37,651 nucleotides of DNA. It comes from Vasconcelosia minhoensis LEGE 07310. Lineage in GTDB: Bacteria; Cyanobacteriota; Cyanobacteriia; Phormidesmidales; Phormidesmidaceae. The stretch is taken from contig NZ_JADEXG010000055.1 of the NCBI RefSeq assembly GCF_015207255.1, positions 1 through 37,651 of the forward strand. The letters run 5' to 3'. Of the stretch, positions 9,701-15,672 are shown piece after piece. Made by a program: the position numbers and the translations under genes. The stretch's first letter is position 1. Each line of letters starts with the position of its first letter. The notes under the pieces were generated by a model. It searched no databases, was not told the origin of the DNA, and saw only the letters and a program-made list of their open reading frames with translations.

Positions 9701-10759
9701 CAGCGTGCCGTCGGGGCGGGTCAGCAGCAGCTCGCTGGCGATCGCAACTTCGCCAGTTGCCTCATTCACTTCTAACGTGACAATTCGGGCCTGATAGTCG
9801 GGCAGCAAAAAGGGGCGGTTGCCATCGACCGGCTCCCCGTTGGGGCCGCGATCGGGCACGGCTAAAAACTTGAGATTGCCGCTATCCGCGACGCCGTCGA
9901 ACCAGAGTCCCGAAAAGCCCCCCAGCTCGATGGTTTCGCCCGTGGCTGTAGTTAGAGGCTCGCCGCCGTTGGTGATCGGGCCGCGATCGCTGATTGCATA
10001 GCTGGTCAGCTTGGGCTCGCCTTTGCTGAAGTCCTTGACGCCCAGCGGCGCAATTCCCAGCACGGTAGCCGATTCGATATCGACGATCGCGACCGCGTTA
10101 TTTTCCTGAAGCGTCACAAAGGCGGTAGTGCCGTCGGGGGAGACACCGATGTACTCGGGCTCAAAGTCGTTGGCGGCGGCGCGGTCTGGAAAAATCCGAA
10201 CGCCGTCAGAGCGGAGGTCGGCTTCGCGCCCGTTAAAGGCGGTGAAGTCGGCAGTGGCAACGTTCGCCTGGCTGAGGCTGGCAAAGTCACCAGAGACGTC
10301 AATGATGGAGACCGAGCCTTCCGGGTCTACGCCATCATTGGGCTCTCCTTCGTTGGCGACGAGTACTTTGCTACCGTCTGGCGTGAAGGTCACCATGTCC
10401 GGCAGAGCGCCGACCGTGAACACTTTCGCAGCGGCTAGAAAGTCGTCACCAACGGATGGCAGCAGGCCGATGTTGACCAGCGCTAGGAGACCCGGGTCAG
10501 TGGCAGTTTCAGCTTCGATCGCGACCGCCAGCAGCCCATTGGCGTAGGCAATGCTATTGATGCCGCCCACTGGCGTACTAAAGTCGGCAATATTGACGGT
10601 GTCAACCTGGCTGATGTCTGTAGGGTCGCTGACGTCTAGAATTTGCAGCTCTGTCCCTCCCGAAACCACGTAAAGCAGCTGATTCTCCGGGTCATGGGCG
10701 ACGATCTCCGCCCCAAACTCACTTTCGAATCTGCCAATATTTTCGAGTAGGTCCGCCAT
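3752..10759 (-). CDS. Giant secreted multidomain RTX phosphoesterase
   Basis: This 2335-residue protein has, in order: a choice-of-anchor I type beta-propeller (about 1-250 and 650-900); a phytase-like esterase domain (about 255-645; FSGLWFDGV, VPDRGPNGEP, SDKPEGLALL) inserted into that propeller; an OB-fold region (about 920-1190); an endonuclease/exonuclease/phosphatase domain (about 1203-1492; ASYNVLNL, GLQEIQDN, VLGDLNTFEF, ASDHEPIVG); a metallophosphoesterase/5'-nucleotidase (about 1510-1820; LLHAADQEAG, SSGDAI, FGNHEFDQG); a 5'-nucleotidase C-terminal domain (about 1890-2070; LGNLTADANLAIAK, NGGGIRDD); and RTX nonapeptides (about 2157-2262; GNDTIRGGDGDDILRG). It lacks an N-terminal signal peptide, and RTX proteins leave the cell by type I secretion with calcium-dependent folding outside. 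The likely role is release of phosphate from extracellular nucleotides and esters, as for atypical cyanobacterial PhoA. AAGGAG lies eight bases before the ATG. A Pho-box-like array lies about 90 bases upstream. Confidence 0.85.
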   Translation of the reverse strand: MADLLENIGRFESEFGAEIVAHDPENQLLYVVSGGTELQILDVSDPTDISQVDTVNIADFSTPVGGINSIAYANGLLAVAIEAETATDPGLLALVNIGLLPSVGDDFLAAAKVFTVGALPDMVTFTPDGSKVLVANEGEPNDGVDPEGSVSIIDVSGDFASLSQANVATADFTAFNGREADLRSDGVRIFPDRAAANDFEPEYIGVSPDGTTAFVTLQENNAVAIVDIESATVLGIAPLGVKDFSKGEPKLTSYAISDRGPITNGGEPLTTATGETIELGGFSGLWFDGVADSGNLKFLAVPDRGPNGEPVDGNRPFLLPDYQARIVTLEVNEATGEVAIASELLLTRPDGTLITGLPNVPNFDERAVDAAGNFVDLPFLEGFEEFGTDYDPFGADLEGIVRAPDGSFWMVDEYRPAIYHFAEDGVLIDRFVPEGIADLANAVNPGAEFETGDFGSETLPAEYNNRRANRGFEGMALDTDAGILYAFIQTPLSNPDRDAGDASSVIRMLGIDPATGEPVAEYVYLLQKPDVGGNVDKIGDAVYAGDGKFFVMERDSSLDPTAQKFVFEVDLTGATNVLGTDFGAETLEQQSPDELAEMGIQPVNKIKVTNLPSIGYLPSDKPEGLALLPDGRLAVLNDNDFGLEPEAEAVELGIIDFPAGNTLDPNDKDGGINLQNAPVFGLKMPDSIATFESDDVTYFVTANEGDDRGDADEDEFGDAIRIGDLADVTSFGRDGLALDERFVPAIAADDALGRLVVSSLDGDLDGDGDLDQLFSYGGRSFSIYDELGNLVFDSGDMIAKITAELTPELFNANDGDPEEFDTRSDNKGAEPEALTVGIIGGRPFAFVGLERAGGGVLVYDLSNPRNPEFVQYARSDEDIAPEGLAFIPAAKSPNGQPLLAIANEESDTVAVYQTNIPASTIAEIQGAGQISPLVGELVQTEGIVTAVDFRGFYVQSAIDDGDAATSEGLFISTSDSPIVSIGDEVRLFGEVGEFISGGADTGNLSITQMRDPDVVVLSSANDLPEAVVIGQSGWVPPTEIVISDDELPVNLQETAGEFDPDEDAIDFYESLEGMRVTVEDALAVSPTRVFSQFSAEAFTLPNQGAFATPDGVLTERGSINLVSGPDNTGDQNPERVQIQFNPNLLPEGFDTPALTVGDRLGDVTGVVGYSFGNFEVNVTEAFEIMPSGLTQEVTDLAGDEDELTVASYNVLNLSPLAEDDAQRMLLAEQIVTNLGAPDIVGLQEIQDNDGTTNGPDSEVTDATETLQALVDAIAAAGGPTYEFFDVAPVDDTSGGVPGGNLRNAFLYNPERVTLDSFASIDQNPAFEGTRNPLVGNFVFNGNLVTVVNNHLTSRFGSTPIFGGPQPFIQAGEAEREAQAQALNDFVDSVASTNPDAKVIVLGDLNTFEFTDDLSEILPGTGDEKVLTNLVQQAVNDDDAYTFIFDGNSQVLDHMFVTDALLDEAKFDIVHVNNDFPRDDGGVRFADTVVASDHEPIVGKFTLDEVTPMPSAFTLQLLHAADQEAGIPALEDAPRFSAVLNALRDDFENTLVLSSGDAIIPGLFFSASEAVYGGPGRADILIQNELGFEAIAFGNHEFDQGTALLRDLIAGAEDDPSTPDIDESFIGTQFPYLSANLDFSTSADLADLVVPDDQPPQPNSIAATTVIEVNGGKIGVVGATTPTLPTISSPGDVTVNPQPFDGNPTPEQLDALAAEIQTDVDQLLALNPGLNKVVLLAHMQQISIEQELATRLSNVDIIVAGGSNTRLVDETDRFRDGDTAQGTYPIFTTDADGNPVAVVNTDGNYKYVGRLVVDFDQNGILLPESYNPEVSGAFATDDQGVADLNAESLVDPEIQTIVKALEEVIIANESNVFGISEVYLDGRRSEVRTEETNLGNLTADANLAIAKQADSEVVISLKNGGGIRDDIGQVIVPAGGTGDPEFLPNEGIPGVKPEGGISQNDIANTLRFNNGLTLLTITAEELLAVVEHGVAATEEGATPGQFPQVSGLEFSFDPTAAPGDRVQSLVILDEEGNDAEVIVQDSELVGDPGRTFRMVTLSFLAGGGDGYPFPDRDVVQLAQEEDAPRTGDATFAPDGSEQDALAEYLEDNFGAEMPFNNPETAPELDTRIQNLAFREDTVIDGDVGGGNGGGGQTGQEILGTADANDLEGTSGNDTIAGLQGNDTIRGGDGDDILRGDLNNRSPQGKQGGDDLIFGGAGNDRIGGKGGNDQLFGDAGDDAIWGDDGDDLLRGGLGNDRLTGDNFSGGQGADTFVLAAGEGTDTITDFEIGIDFIGLADGLSFGSLTFSGDTISLGDETLAILQGVNTSVLTESAFTPV

Positions 10760-10787
10760 CAGCTGTGCTCCTTAGAATCTCAGGTCC

Positions 10788-10829
10788 GGGTTTTTACTGA
10801 GTCGCTAAAAGCGTTTTTGGTAAAAACCC
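10788..10829. promoter_or_regulatory. Hairpin in the leader of the giant RTX gene
   Basis: GGGTTTTTAC (10788-10797) pairs with GTAAAAACCC (10820-10829), and the loop contains a smaller CGCT-AAA-AGCG stem. It lies 29 bases before the start of the minus-strand gene and below its Pho-box-like array, so it would be in or near the 5' untranslated leader. It could be an mRNA stability or attenuation element; this is inference. Confidence 0.45.
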
Positions 10830-10848
10830 ATACAAAACTCCCATCCCA

Positions 10849-10878
10849 ACGTAAAAACCAGGTAAAGGCGTCGTTAAG
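10849..10878 (-). promoter_or_regulatory. Pho-box-like array for the giant RTX gene
   Basis: Reading the minus strand, three octamers CTTAACGA, CTTTACCT and TTTTACGT are separated by exactly three bases (CGC, GGT). This is the 11-base spacing of cyanobacterial Pho boxes bound by the response regulator PhoB/SphR, whose consensus octamer resembles CTTAACCT. A possible -10 (TATGGG, 10832-10827) lies about 16 bases downstream of the array. It is about 90 bases before the start codon. Confidence 0.6.
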
Positions 10879-11042
10879 GTTGCGGGAATTTACGCAAGCT
10901 TTAAGAAAGCATTACGGAGATGGTCGGGAACCGCATTCTGAGCAACCCAGTTCCCGGCTCCAATCGGATTTGAGTATGATTAGTCATAACCAAGTCAATT
11001 CGAACCGTTCCCTCAGCCCGTTCCCCTCTGCTGGAGAGCGCC

Positions 11043-11447
11043 ATGACGAGCGCAGCTGATCTCAACCTCGATGTCGATTATCCCGAATCGGATGGTAAGC
11101 CGATGGCCGAGAGCGACTACCAGCGGCCCTACATCGCCTACGGCACTGAAATTCTCAACATCTTCTTTGCCAACCAGCCTCAGGTCTATGTCTCTGGAAA
11201 TCTGCTGATCTACTACGAAGAAGGGAATCCCAAAGCCTGCGTCGCCCCCGATGTCTTCGTCGTCCTGAATCGGCCCAAGGGCAAGCGCAAGTCCTATAGG
11301 GTCTGGCAGGAAAACAACCAGTCCCCAGCGAAGCTGCTCAGCCATGCTGAAGCTGAAGCCGCCCGGCAAGCAGTCCAAGATCGAGCCGAACGGCTAGCCG
11401 CCCGGCTAAGAGAACTGGGGGTTGATCCAGATGAAGCACTAGAATAG
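11043..11447 (+). pseudogene. Internally deleted Uma2-family nuclease
   Basis: The 134-residue frame starts like an Uma2 (DUF820) PD-(D/E)XK nuclease: MAESDYQR, GNLLIYYEEGNP and the acidic segment ACVAPDVFVVL. After KSYRVWQENNQSPA it jumps to the charged coiled-coil tail seen at the end of many Uma2 proteins (SHAEAEAARQAVQDRAERLA). The core with the second acidic residue, the lysine and the GVxEYW segment is missing, so nuclease activity is not expected. The frame is preserved across the junction. GGAG seven bases before the ATG looks functional, so a short product may still be made. Confidence 0.65.
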
Positions 11448-11472
11448 GGTCAAGCTTGAAGGCTACCTGCTT

Positions 11473-12063
11473 ATGCGTTCTCCAATTCTGTCTCAGTCCC
11501 AAGATGCTGAACAGCGTGTCTTACTGCATGGTGTGGATTGGCAGCAGTACGAGGGGCTGCTGAGAGTTCTGGGAGATAACTTCCCAACCTTGCGAATGAG
11601 CTATCTGGAGGGCACTCTGGAGATTATGACCAATTCCCCAGAGCATGAAGACCTGAAAAAAATGGTTGGAATGCTGGTGGAAGCCTATTTGCAAGAAACG
11701 CGGACGCGATTCCATGCAGGTGGCTCCACAACGTTTCGCAAGGCCGCTAAACAACGGGGCTTAGAACCCGATGAATGCTACTGTCTAGGGACAAAAAAGG
11801 ACTTTCCTGACCTGGCGATTGAAATCGTCATTACCAGTGGGTTAGTCGATAAGCTCAACATTTACCGGGGATTGGGTGTCGCTGAAGTGTGGCAGTGGCA
11901 GGCAGGAGCATTTTCGATCTACTGCCTGCGCTCTTCTGGATATGAGCGGGTCGAAACCAGTGAACTGCTGCCGACCTTAGATTTGACAATGCTGGTGAGC
12001 TATGTGAAGCCAGAAGCCCAGTTCGATGCGGTGATGGCATTTCGAGACGCTATCCGGCAGTGA
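11473..12063 (+). CDS. Uma2-family endonuclease-like protein
   Basis: This 196-residue protein belongs to the Uma2 (DUF820) family, very abundant in cyanobacteria and built on a PD-(D/E)XK nuclease fold. Visible features are VDWQQYEGLL near the start, RMSYLEGTLEIMTNSPEHE, the catalytic-like PDLAIEIVITSG, the following lysine (DKLNIYRGLG) and VAEVWQW. The length is normal and the frame intact. Its cellular function is unknown; the family is often linked to mobile-element biology, but no partner gene shows that here. It lies 25 bases after the deleted Uma2 copy, so the two probably share a transcript. Confidence 0.8.
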   Translation: MRSPILSQSQDAEQRVLLHGVDWQQYEGLLRVLGDNFPTLRMSYLEGTLEIMTNSPEHEDLKKMVGMLVEAYLQETRTRFHAGGSTTFRKAAKQRGLEPDECYCLGTKKDFPDLAIEIVITSGLVDKLNIYRGLGVAEVWQWQAGAFSIYCLRSSGYERVETSELLPTLDLTMLVSYVKPEAQFDAVMAFRDAIRQ

Positions 12064-12194
12064 CGCTACTCGGCAGCAAAAATAGCTGTTGAGCCAGAGA
12101 GAAATTCCTGCCTAACAAGGCTCAATGCTGCTGCGTCCGTATATTGGGAGGAAGGCGCGGATAGCTCTTAGAGAATCGCGCCTCCCCCGACTTT

Positions 12195-15011
12195 TTATGA
12201 GGCAAAGAGGTCCGCTACGGCAACCAGCAAATCGCTGCCGAGAAACTGGAGAAACTCGATGCTGAACAGCGAATTCTTGCCCGTCCCTGGCCCCTGCACC
12301 GTGAAGCTGTCTACCGTGCCCATAAAGGTGTAGTCAGTCTGAAGCCCTTCATACTGAGCCGTATCCTGGCCGCCGCCGCCGAGTATCAGATCCTTACCCC
12401 TACCGCCGTTTAGCAGGTCATCGCCGTCACCGCCAAACAGCAGATCCTTGCCGTTGCCGCCGTTGAGAATGTCATCGCCAGCGAAGCCAAAGACAGAATC
12501 TTTACCGTTGCCACCGGAGAGAATGTCATCCCCCTCAGTTCCCTCAATAGTGTCCTTACCGTTGCCGCCGTTGATGACGCCGCCGGGGGCAGAAGAGGCT
12601 AGGTTCAGCCCAACGATTAGCGGGTCGTGATCGGAATTGCGGTAGGGGATAGTGCCATCAAACAGGCTCGGATCTCGGCCAAAGTCGAGGTTATAGTCCA
12701 GCGCATCGGGCTCGTCGGCGTTGACGTGCCATTCGGTGACGCCTGTCACCTGAGATAGCAAAGCGGGGTTGGCGAGGGCGTAGTCTAAGGTACCTAGCTG
12801 ACCATCAAAGACGAAGGAGTAGGCATCGCTGCCGATGAATTGCTCGGCCAAATTGGTATAGCCTGAATTTTCTAGGAAAGTAACCGGGTCTTCCTGGGCA
12901 TAGGCGTTGAGGTCTCCCACGATTAGAAAGTCTTCATCGCCGCTGCCGGTCGGATCGCTGCCAAGCCAGGCATTCACAGCTTGAGAGGCTTTCAGCCGAA
13001 TCGCATTGTTGCGACCCTGGCCGTCGCCAATGTCCTCGTTACCCTCGCCAGGGGAGAGGCTCCCTTTAGACTTGTAGTGGTTAACGGCAAGAGTAAATTT
13101 TTCGCCGCTACTGAGTTCCTCAAACGTGACGGCGAGGGGAGCCCGGTTGGTGCTCGGCCCGTCGAAGACCGGTCCCTCCAGACCTAGAGCCGACAGGTCG
13201 GCGTCGGTTAGGATTTCTACAGTCGTCCCCTCGGCAATTTTGACGGCGCTGGTTTTATAGATAGCCCCGACTGAAATGGCGTCGCCGGTATCCACAAAGG
13301 AAGTCCCCGGATCGACGTAGGCGTAGGTTCCAGCCCCGGCCTCGGCGTTGAGGGCGTTGACTAGGGTGTCAATTGCAAACTGGCCGTCTCCGTTAACGTC
13401 GGTGAACTCATTTTCCAGCTCAACCAGTCCCAGTACGTCGGCGTCAATATCCAGAATGGCGGTGGTCAGCTTTTGCAGCTGCCGGTCAAACTCAGCCTGG
13501 CTGTCAGCGCCGCGCGGTTCCAGGTTGTTGGGGCCGCTGCCGGGATTTCCCTCCACGTCTAGGGTGGTGAAGAAATTCAGTACGTTAAAGCTGACTACCT
13601 TGAGCGAACCGCCGACATCGTCCGGCGTGGCCGGACGCGGATTAGTGGGCTGGAAGTCTACCCCCTCGTTCGTCTGAATCCGGTAGTCGCCAAAGCTAAA
13701 GCTCAGTACCCCGGTCAGGTTTTCAACCGTATCGCCGCCCCGCAGCGTATTCGAGGAGCTGAGGGGCTCTCCACCGCGACCGAAGATAAGGGTGTCTGGA
13801 TTTTGTACCCGGCTACCGTCGTCGAGCACGATCTGACGGGTCGCTAGGGCTTCCTGATATTCGGCAAAGCCGGTGACGCTGGGATCATTGAACTGGGTGT
13901 ACTGGTCGAGGCGGCCATCGGTGCCGGGCGCGTTGCTGGGTGCGTCAGAGGCCAGGCGAACTTCTCCAAAGCGGTCTAAGTTAAAGTATTCGGTGACGAA
14001 TAGGGTATCAGGAATTGTGATCCGCATCCCTTCGACGGCTTCTAATTCATCCAAGCTGGCGATCGGGAAGCTAACCGTAGCTGCCGTGGGTAGGGCCTCA
14101 TCCACGCTCAGTACGGAAACCTTGGTCACGTCCGTAAGCTCGGTCAGCTCAAAGAACTCATCGACGGTGCCCGCCACCTGCACCTTGTCGCCGACGCTGA
14201 CATCGACGCCGAAGTCTTTATCGAAGACAAAGATGCCCTCTGAGGTTGCCGCATTCGTATCGGCGTCGGCATCCTCTTCTTGAACAAAGAAGCCGTTTAA
14301 GCCGTTGTCACCTTGAAAGTCGCCAACGACGATGCCCTCGATTAAGACGCTGCTGCCCTCAATCGGGCTGACCGTGCCGCTGCCCTGAATCTCGTGAATT
14401 AGGGTAAGGGGCGCATCGTTGTCGGCAATGGTGACAGCTTGAGCAATCCTCAGGCTGTCGATCGCGATATCCTCATCGCCAGAATCCAGCGCAATGGTGA
14501 GGCGCAGGTCTAGCAAGCTGCCGGTGCCCGCGATCGCGGCCTTAAATTCCTGAGCCGTCGAAGTCAGAACGGCCCCATCGCCGACGCCGTCGAAGTCGGT
14601 GTCCTGGCTGGGGGCCGAGTTGAAGGTGCTACCGTCGTTTTCAAAGGCCAGCAGATCCTGAAAAGCGCCGCCGTCGATGGCGTATTCAAACTTGACGAAG
14701 TCGGCAGCATCCCAGTCTTCATTGCCATCGGAAGCGTCATCTTCGGCAAACAGGCCGCTAAATTCCAGGTTTGACTGCCCAGAAATATCCAGATCAGACC
14801 ACAGCAGCTCGACCGTCGCGGGACCGCCTTCGCCGTCGAGGTCCTGAGCCGCTAGGAACGGGCCGTCAAAGCCGCTCAGCTCGACGAAGGAGCCAATGTT
14901 GGACCCGTCAGTCAGCGTGAAGTAGTCCCCTGACCCATCGGAGAAGAAGGATGTGCTGACAGCAAACTGATTGTCGTCGTCAAAGGATTCTTGAAAGGCT
15001 GAGGTAGGCAT
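12195..15011 (-). CDS. Secreted ExeM/NucH-type endonuclease with RTX repeats
   Basis: The protein has 938 residues. About 1-190 is an acidic beta-rich N-terminal module. About 200-450 holds OB-fold-like strands (LIHEIQGSGTVSPIEG, GFFVQEEDADA). About 470-800 is an endonuclease/exonuclease/phosphatase domain with VSFNVLNFF, LGLVELENEF, LIVGDLNAY and NSDHDPLIVG, covering the metal-binding and catalytic residues of extracellular DNases such as ExeM/NucH. About 808-886 has RTX calcium-binding nonapeptides (GGNGKDLLFGGDGDDLLNG). Type I secretion is inferred from the RTX repeats and the lack of a signal peptide. It likely degrades extracellular DNA or RNA. A Pho-box-like array upstream pairs it with the giant RTX phosphoesterase. 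The start is ATG; no clear Shine-Dalgarno is visible, and a 16-base direct repeat abuts the start. Confidence 0.88.
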   Translation of the reverse strand: MPTSAFQESFDDDNQFAVSTSFFSDGSGDYFTLTDGSNIGSFVELSGFDGPFLAAQDLDGEGGPATVELLWSDLDISGQSNLEFSGLFAEDDASDGNEDWDAADFVKFEYAIDGGAFQDLLAFENDGSTFNSAPSQDTDFDGVGDGAVLTSTAQEFKAAIAGTGSLLDLRLTIALDSGDEDIAIDSLRIAQAVTIADNDAPLTLIHEIQGSGTVSPIEGSSVLIEGIVVGDFQGDNGLNGFFVQEEDADADTNAATSEGIFVFDKDFGVDVSVGDKVQVAGTVDEFFELTELTDVTKVSVLSVDEALPTAATVSFPIASLDELEAVEGMRITIPDTLFVTEYFNLDRFGEVRLASDAPSNAPGTDGRLDQYTQFNDPSVTGFAEYQEALATRQIVLDDGSRVQNPDTLIFGRGGEPLSSSNTLRGGDTVENLTGVLSFSFGDYRIQTNEGVDFQPTNPRPATPDDVGGSLKVVSFNVLNFFTTLDVEGNPGSGPNNLEPRGADSQAEFDRQLQKLTTAILDIDADVLGLVELENEFTDVNGDGQFAIDTLVNALNAEAGAGTYAYVDPGTSFVDTGDAISVGAIYKTSAVKIAEGTTVEILTDADLSALGLEGPVFDGPSTNRAPLAVTFEELSSGEKFTLAVNHYKSKGSLSPGEGNEDIGDGQGRNNAIRLKASQAVNAWLGSDPTGSGDEDFLIVGDLNAYAQEDPVTFLENSGYTNLAEQFIGSDAYSFVFDGQLGTLDYALANPALLSQVTGVTEWHVNADEPDALDYNLDFGRDPSLFDGTIPYRNSDHDPLIVGLNLASSAPGGVINGGNGKDTIEGTEGDDILSGGNGKDSVFGFAGDDILNGGNGKDLLFGGDGDDLLNGGRGKDLILGGGGQDTAQYEGLQTDYTFMGTVDSFTVQGPGTGKNSLFSIEFLQFLGSDLLVAVADLFAS

Positions 15012-15042
15012 AGAACGCTATGTAAAGAGAACGCCATGTAAA
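15012..15042. repeat. Tandem direct repeat abutting the nuclease start codon
   Basis: Two 15-base copies, AGAACGCTATGTAAA (15012-15026) and AGAACGCCATGTAAA (15028-15042), differ at one base and sit immediately upstream of the nuclease ATG on the opposite strand. They occupy the position of the ribosome binding site. Confidence 0.55.
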
Positions 15043-15400
15043 TAGAGCAGACTTATAGGATTTTGCTTCAGTCCCGGATTGGTGGCGAAAGCGCGATCGC
15101 AGCTCCCCCCGTCCACCGGCAATAGCAAAACCTCGCCAAGCGTCCCAGGTCAAGATAAAGCCAAGGTAAAGCGAACGTTAAAAGTAGCCAAATTTACCAA
15201 AGCTTTATCGGGTCACTTCGGACAGCCGTTTAGACCCCGGTGAAGCTGGCTTTGCTGAGCGCCGCAGCGGCAACGCCCTGAAGCACAGCTAGGGATTATC
15301 GAAACCTTATGGAAAGGTTGGCCCGCTGGGATGCCTGCGCTCCCCACCGAAGCCGTAGCGGCACCAGGCCAGCCTGCTGGGCCGGGAGCTCGAAAAGCGG
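15043..15400. other. Intergenic region, mostly unassigned
   Basis: Apart from the Pho-box-like array at 15153-15182 and a possible -10 (TATAAG on the minus strand, 15057-15052), I see no gene here. Frames in 15213-15400 are short and broken by stops. The sequence may be decayed coding DNA leading into the short ORF at 15401. Confidence 0.35.
15153..15182 (-). promoter_or_regulatory. Pho-box-like array for the RTX endonuclease
   Basis: On the minus strand the octamers TTTAACGT, CTTTACCT and CTTTATCT are separated by three bases each (TCG, TGG), again an 11-base period. The central octamer CTTTACCT is identical to the central octamer of the array before the giant RTX gene. It lies 142 bases before the start codon. 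The match to the known cyanobacterial Pho-box layout is direct; binding by SphR/PhoB is inferred. Confidence 0.6.
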
Positions 15401-15577
15401 ATGCATCCAGACGACAATAAGATATTCGCACCCTACGTAAAAGGGCTACAGGATATGTTCTCACTCGATGTTTTCCCAGAGGACGATCCAATCTGGAGCA
15501 ATCATCCCGATACGATTCGCTTTATGAACTCGGCTCGCGATTTGCTCAGGGAGCTGATGAAGTCAATGCCGTCTTAA
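15401..15577 (+). CDS. Short unrecognised ORF, possibly a 3' gene remnant
   Basis: This is a 58-residue frame from an ATG at 15401 to a TAA at 15575. The sequence looks coding (NKIFAPYVKGLQDMF, then IRFMNSARDLLRELM). The frame is open back to 15359 with plausible sequence (LGRELEKR) before a TAG, so it may be the tail of a longer decayed gene. The FAPYVKGLQ segment vaguely recalls sulfotransferase C-termini, but this is not enough to name it. No good ribosome binding site is near. Confidence 0.35.
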   Translation: MHPDDNKIFAPYVKGLQDMFSLDVFPEDDPIWSNHPDTIRFMNSARDLLRELMKSMPS

Positions 15578-15636
15578 GCTGTCTTAATTGAAGAATGGGG
15601 TGACAGGCAGGCCTATCGATGGGCCAGTTCCTTCTG

Positions 15637-15642
15637 TATGAT
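15637..15642 (+). promoter_or_regulatory. Possible -10 element for the Rubisco activase gene
   Basis: TATGAT lies about 31 bases before the rca ATG. No clear -35 is visible, so the call is tentative. Confidence 0.3.
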
Positions 15643-15672
15643 TAGCTACAGAATCCATCGCTTGCAGGCCCC

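Noticed and set aside
10817-11059. 80-codon plus-strand frame before the deleted Uma2 gene
   Set aside because: It lies over the Pho-box-like array and promoter region, has no recognisable protein features and overlaps the well-supported Uma2 start.
15192-15210. Plus-strand octamers ATTTACCA and CTTTATCG with 3-base spacing, like a second Pho box
   Set aside because: Only two weak octamers, in the opposite orientation, with no credible phosphate gene downstream; likely chance in A/T-rich DNA near the real array.
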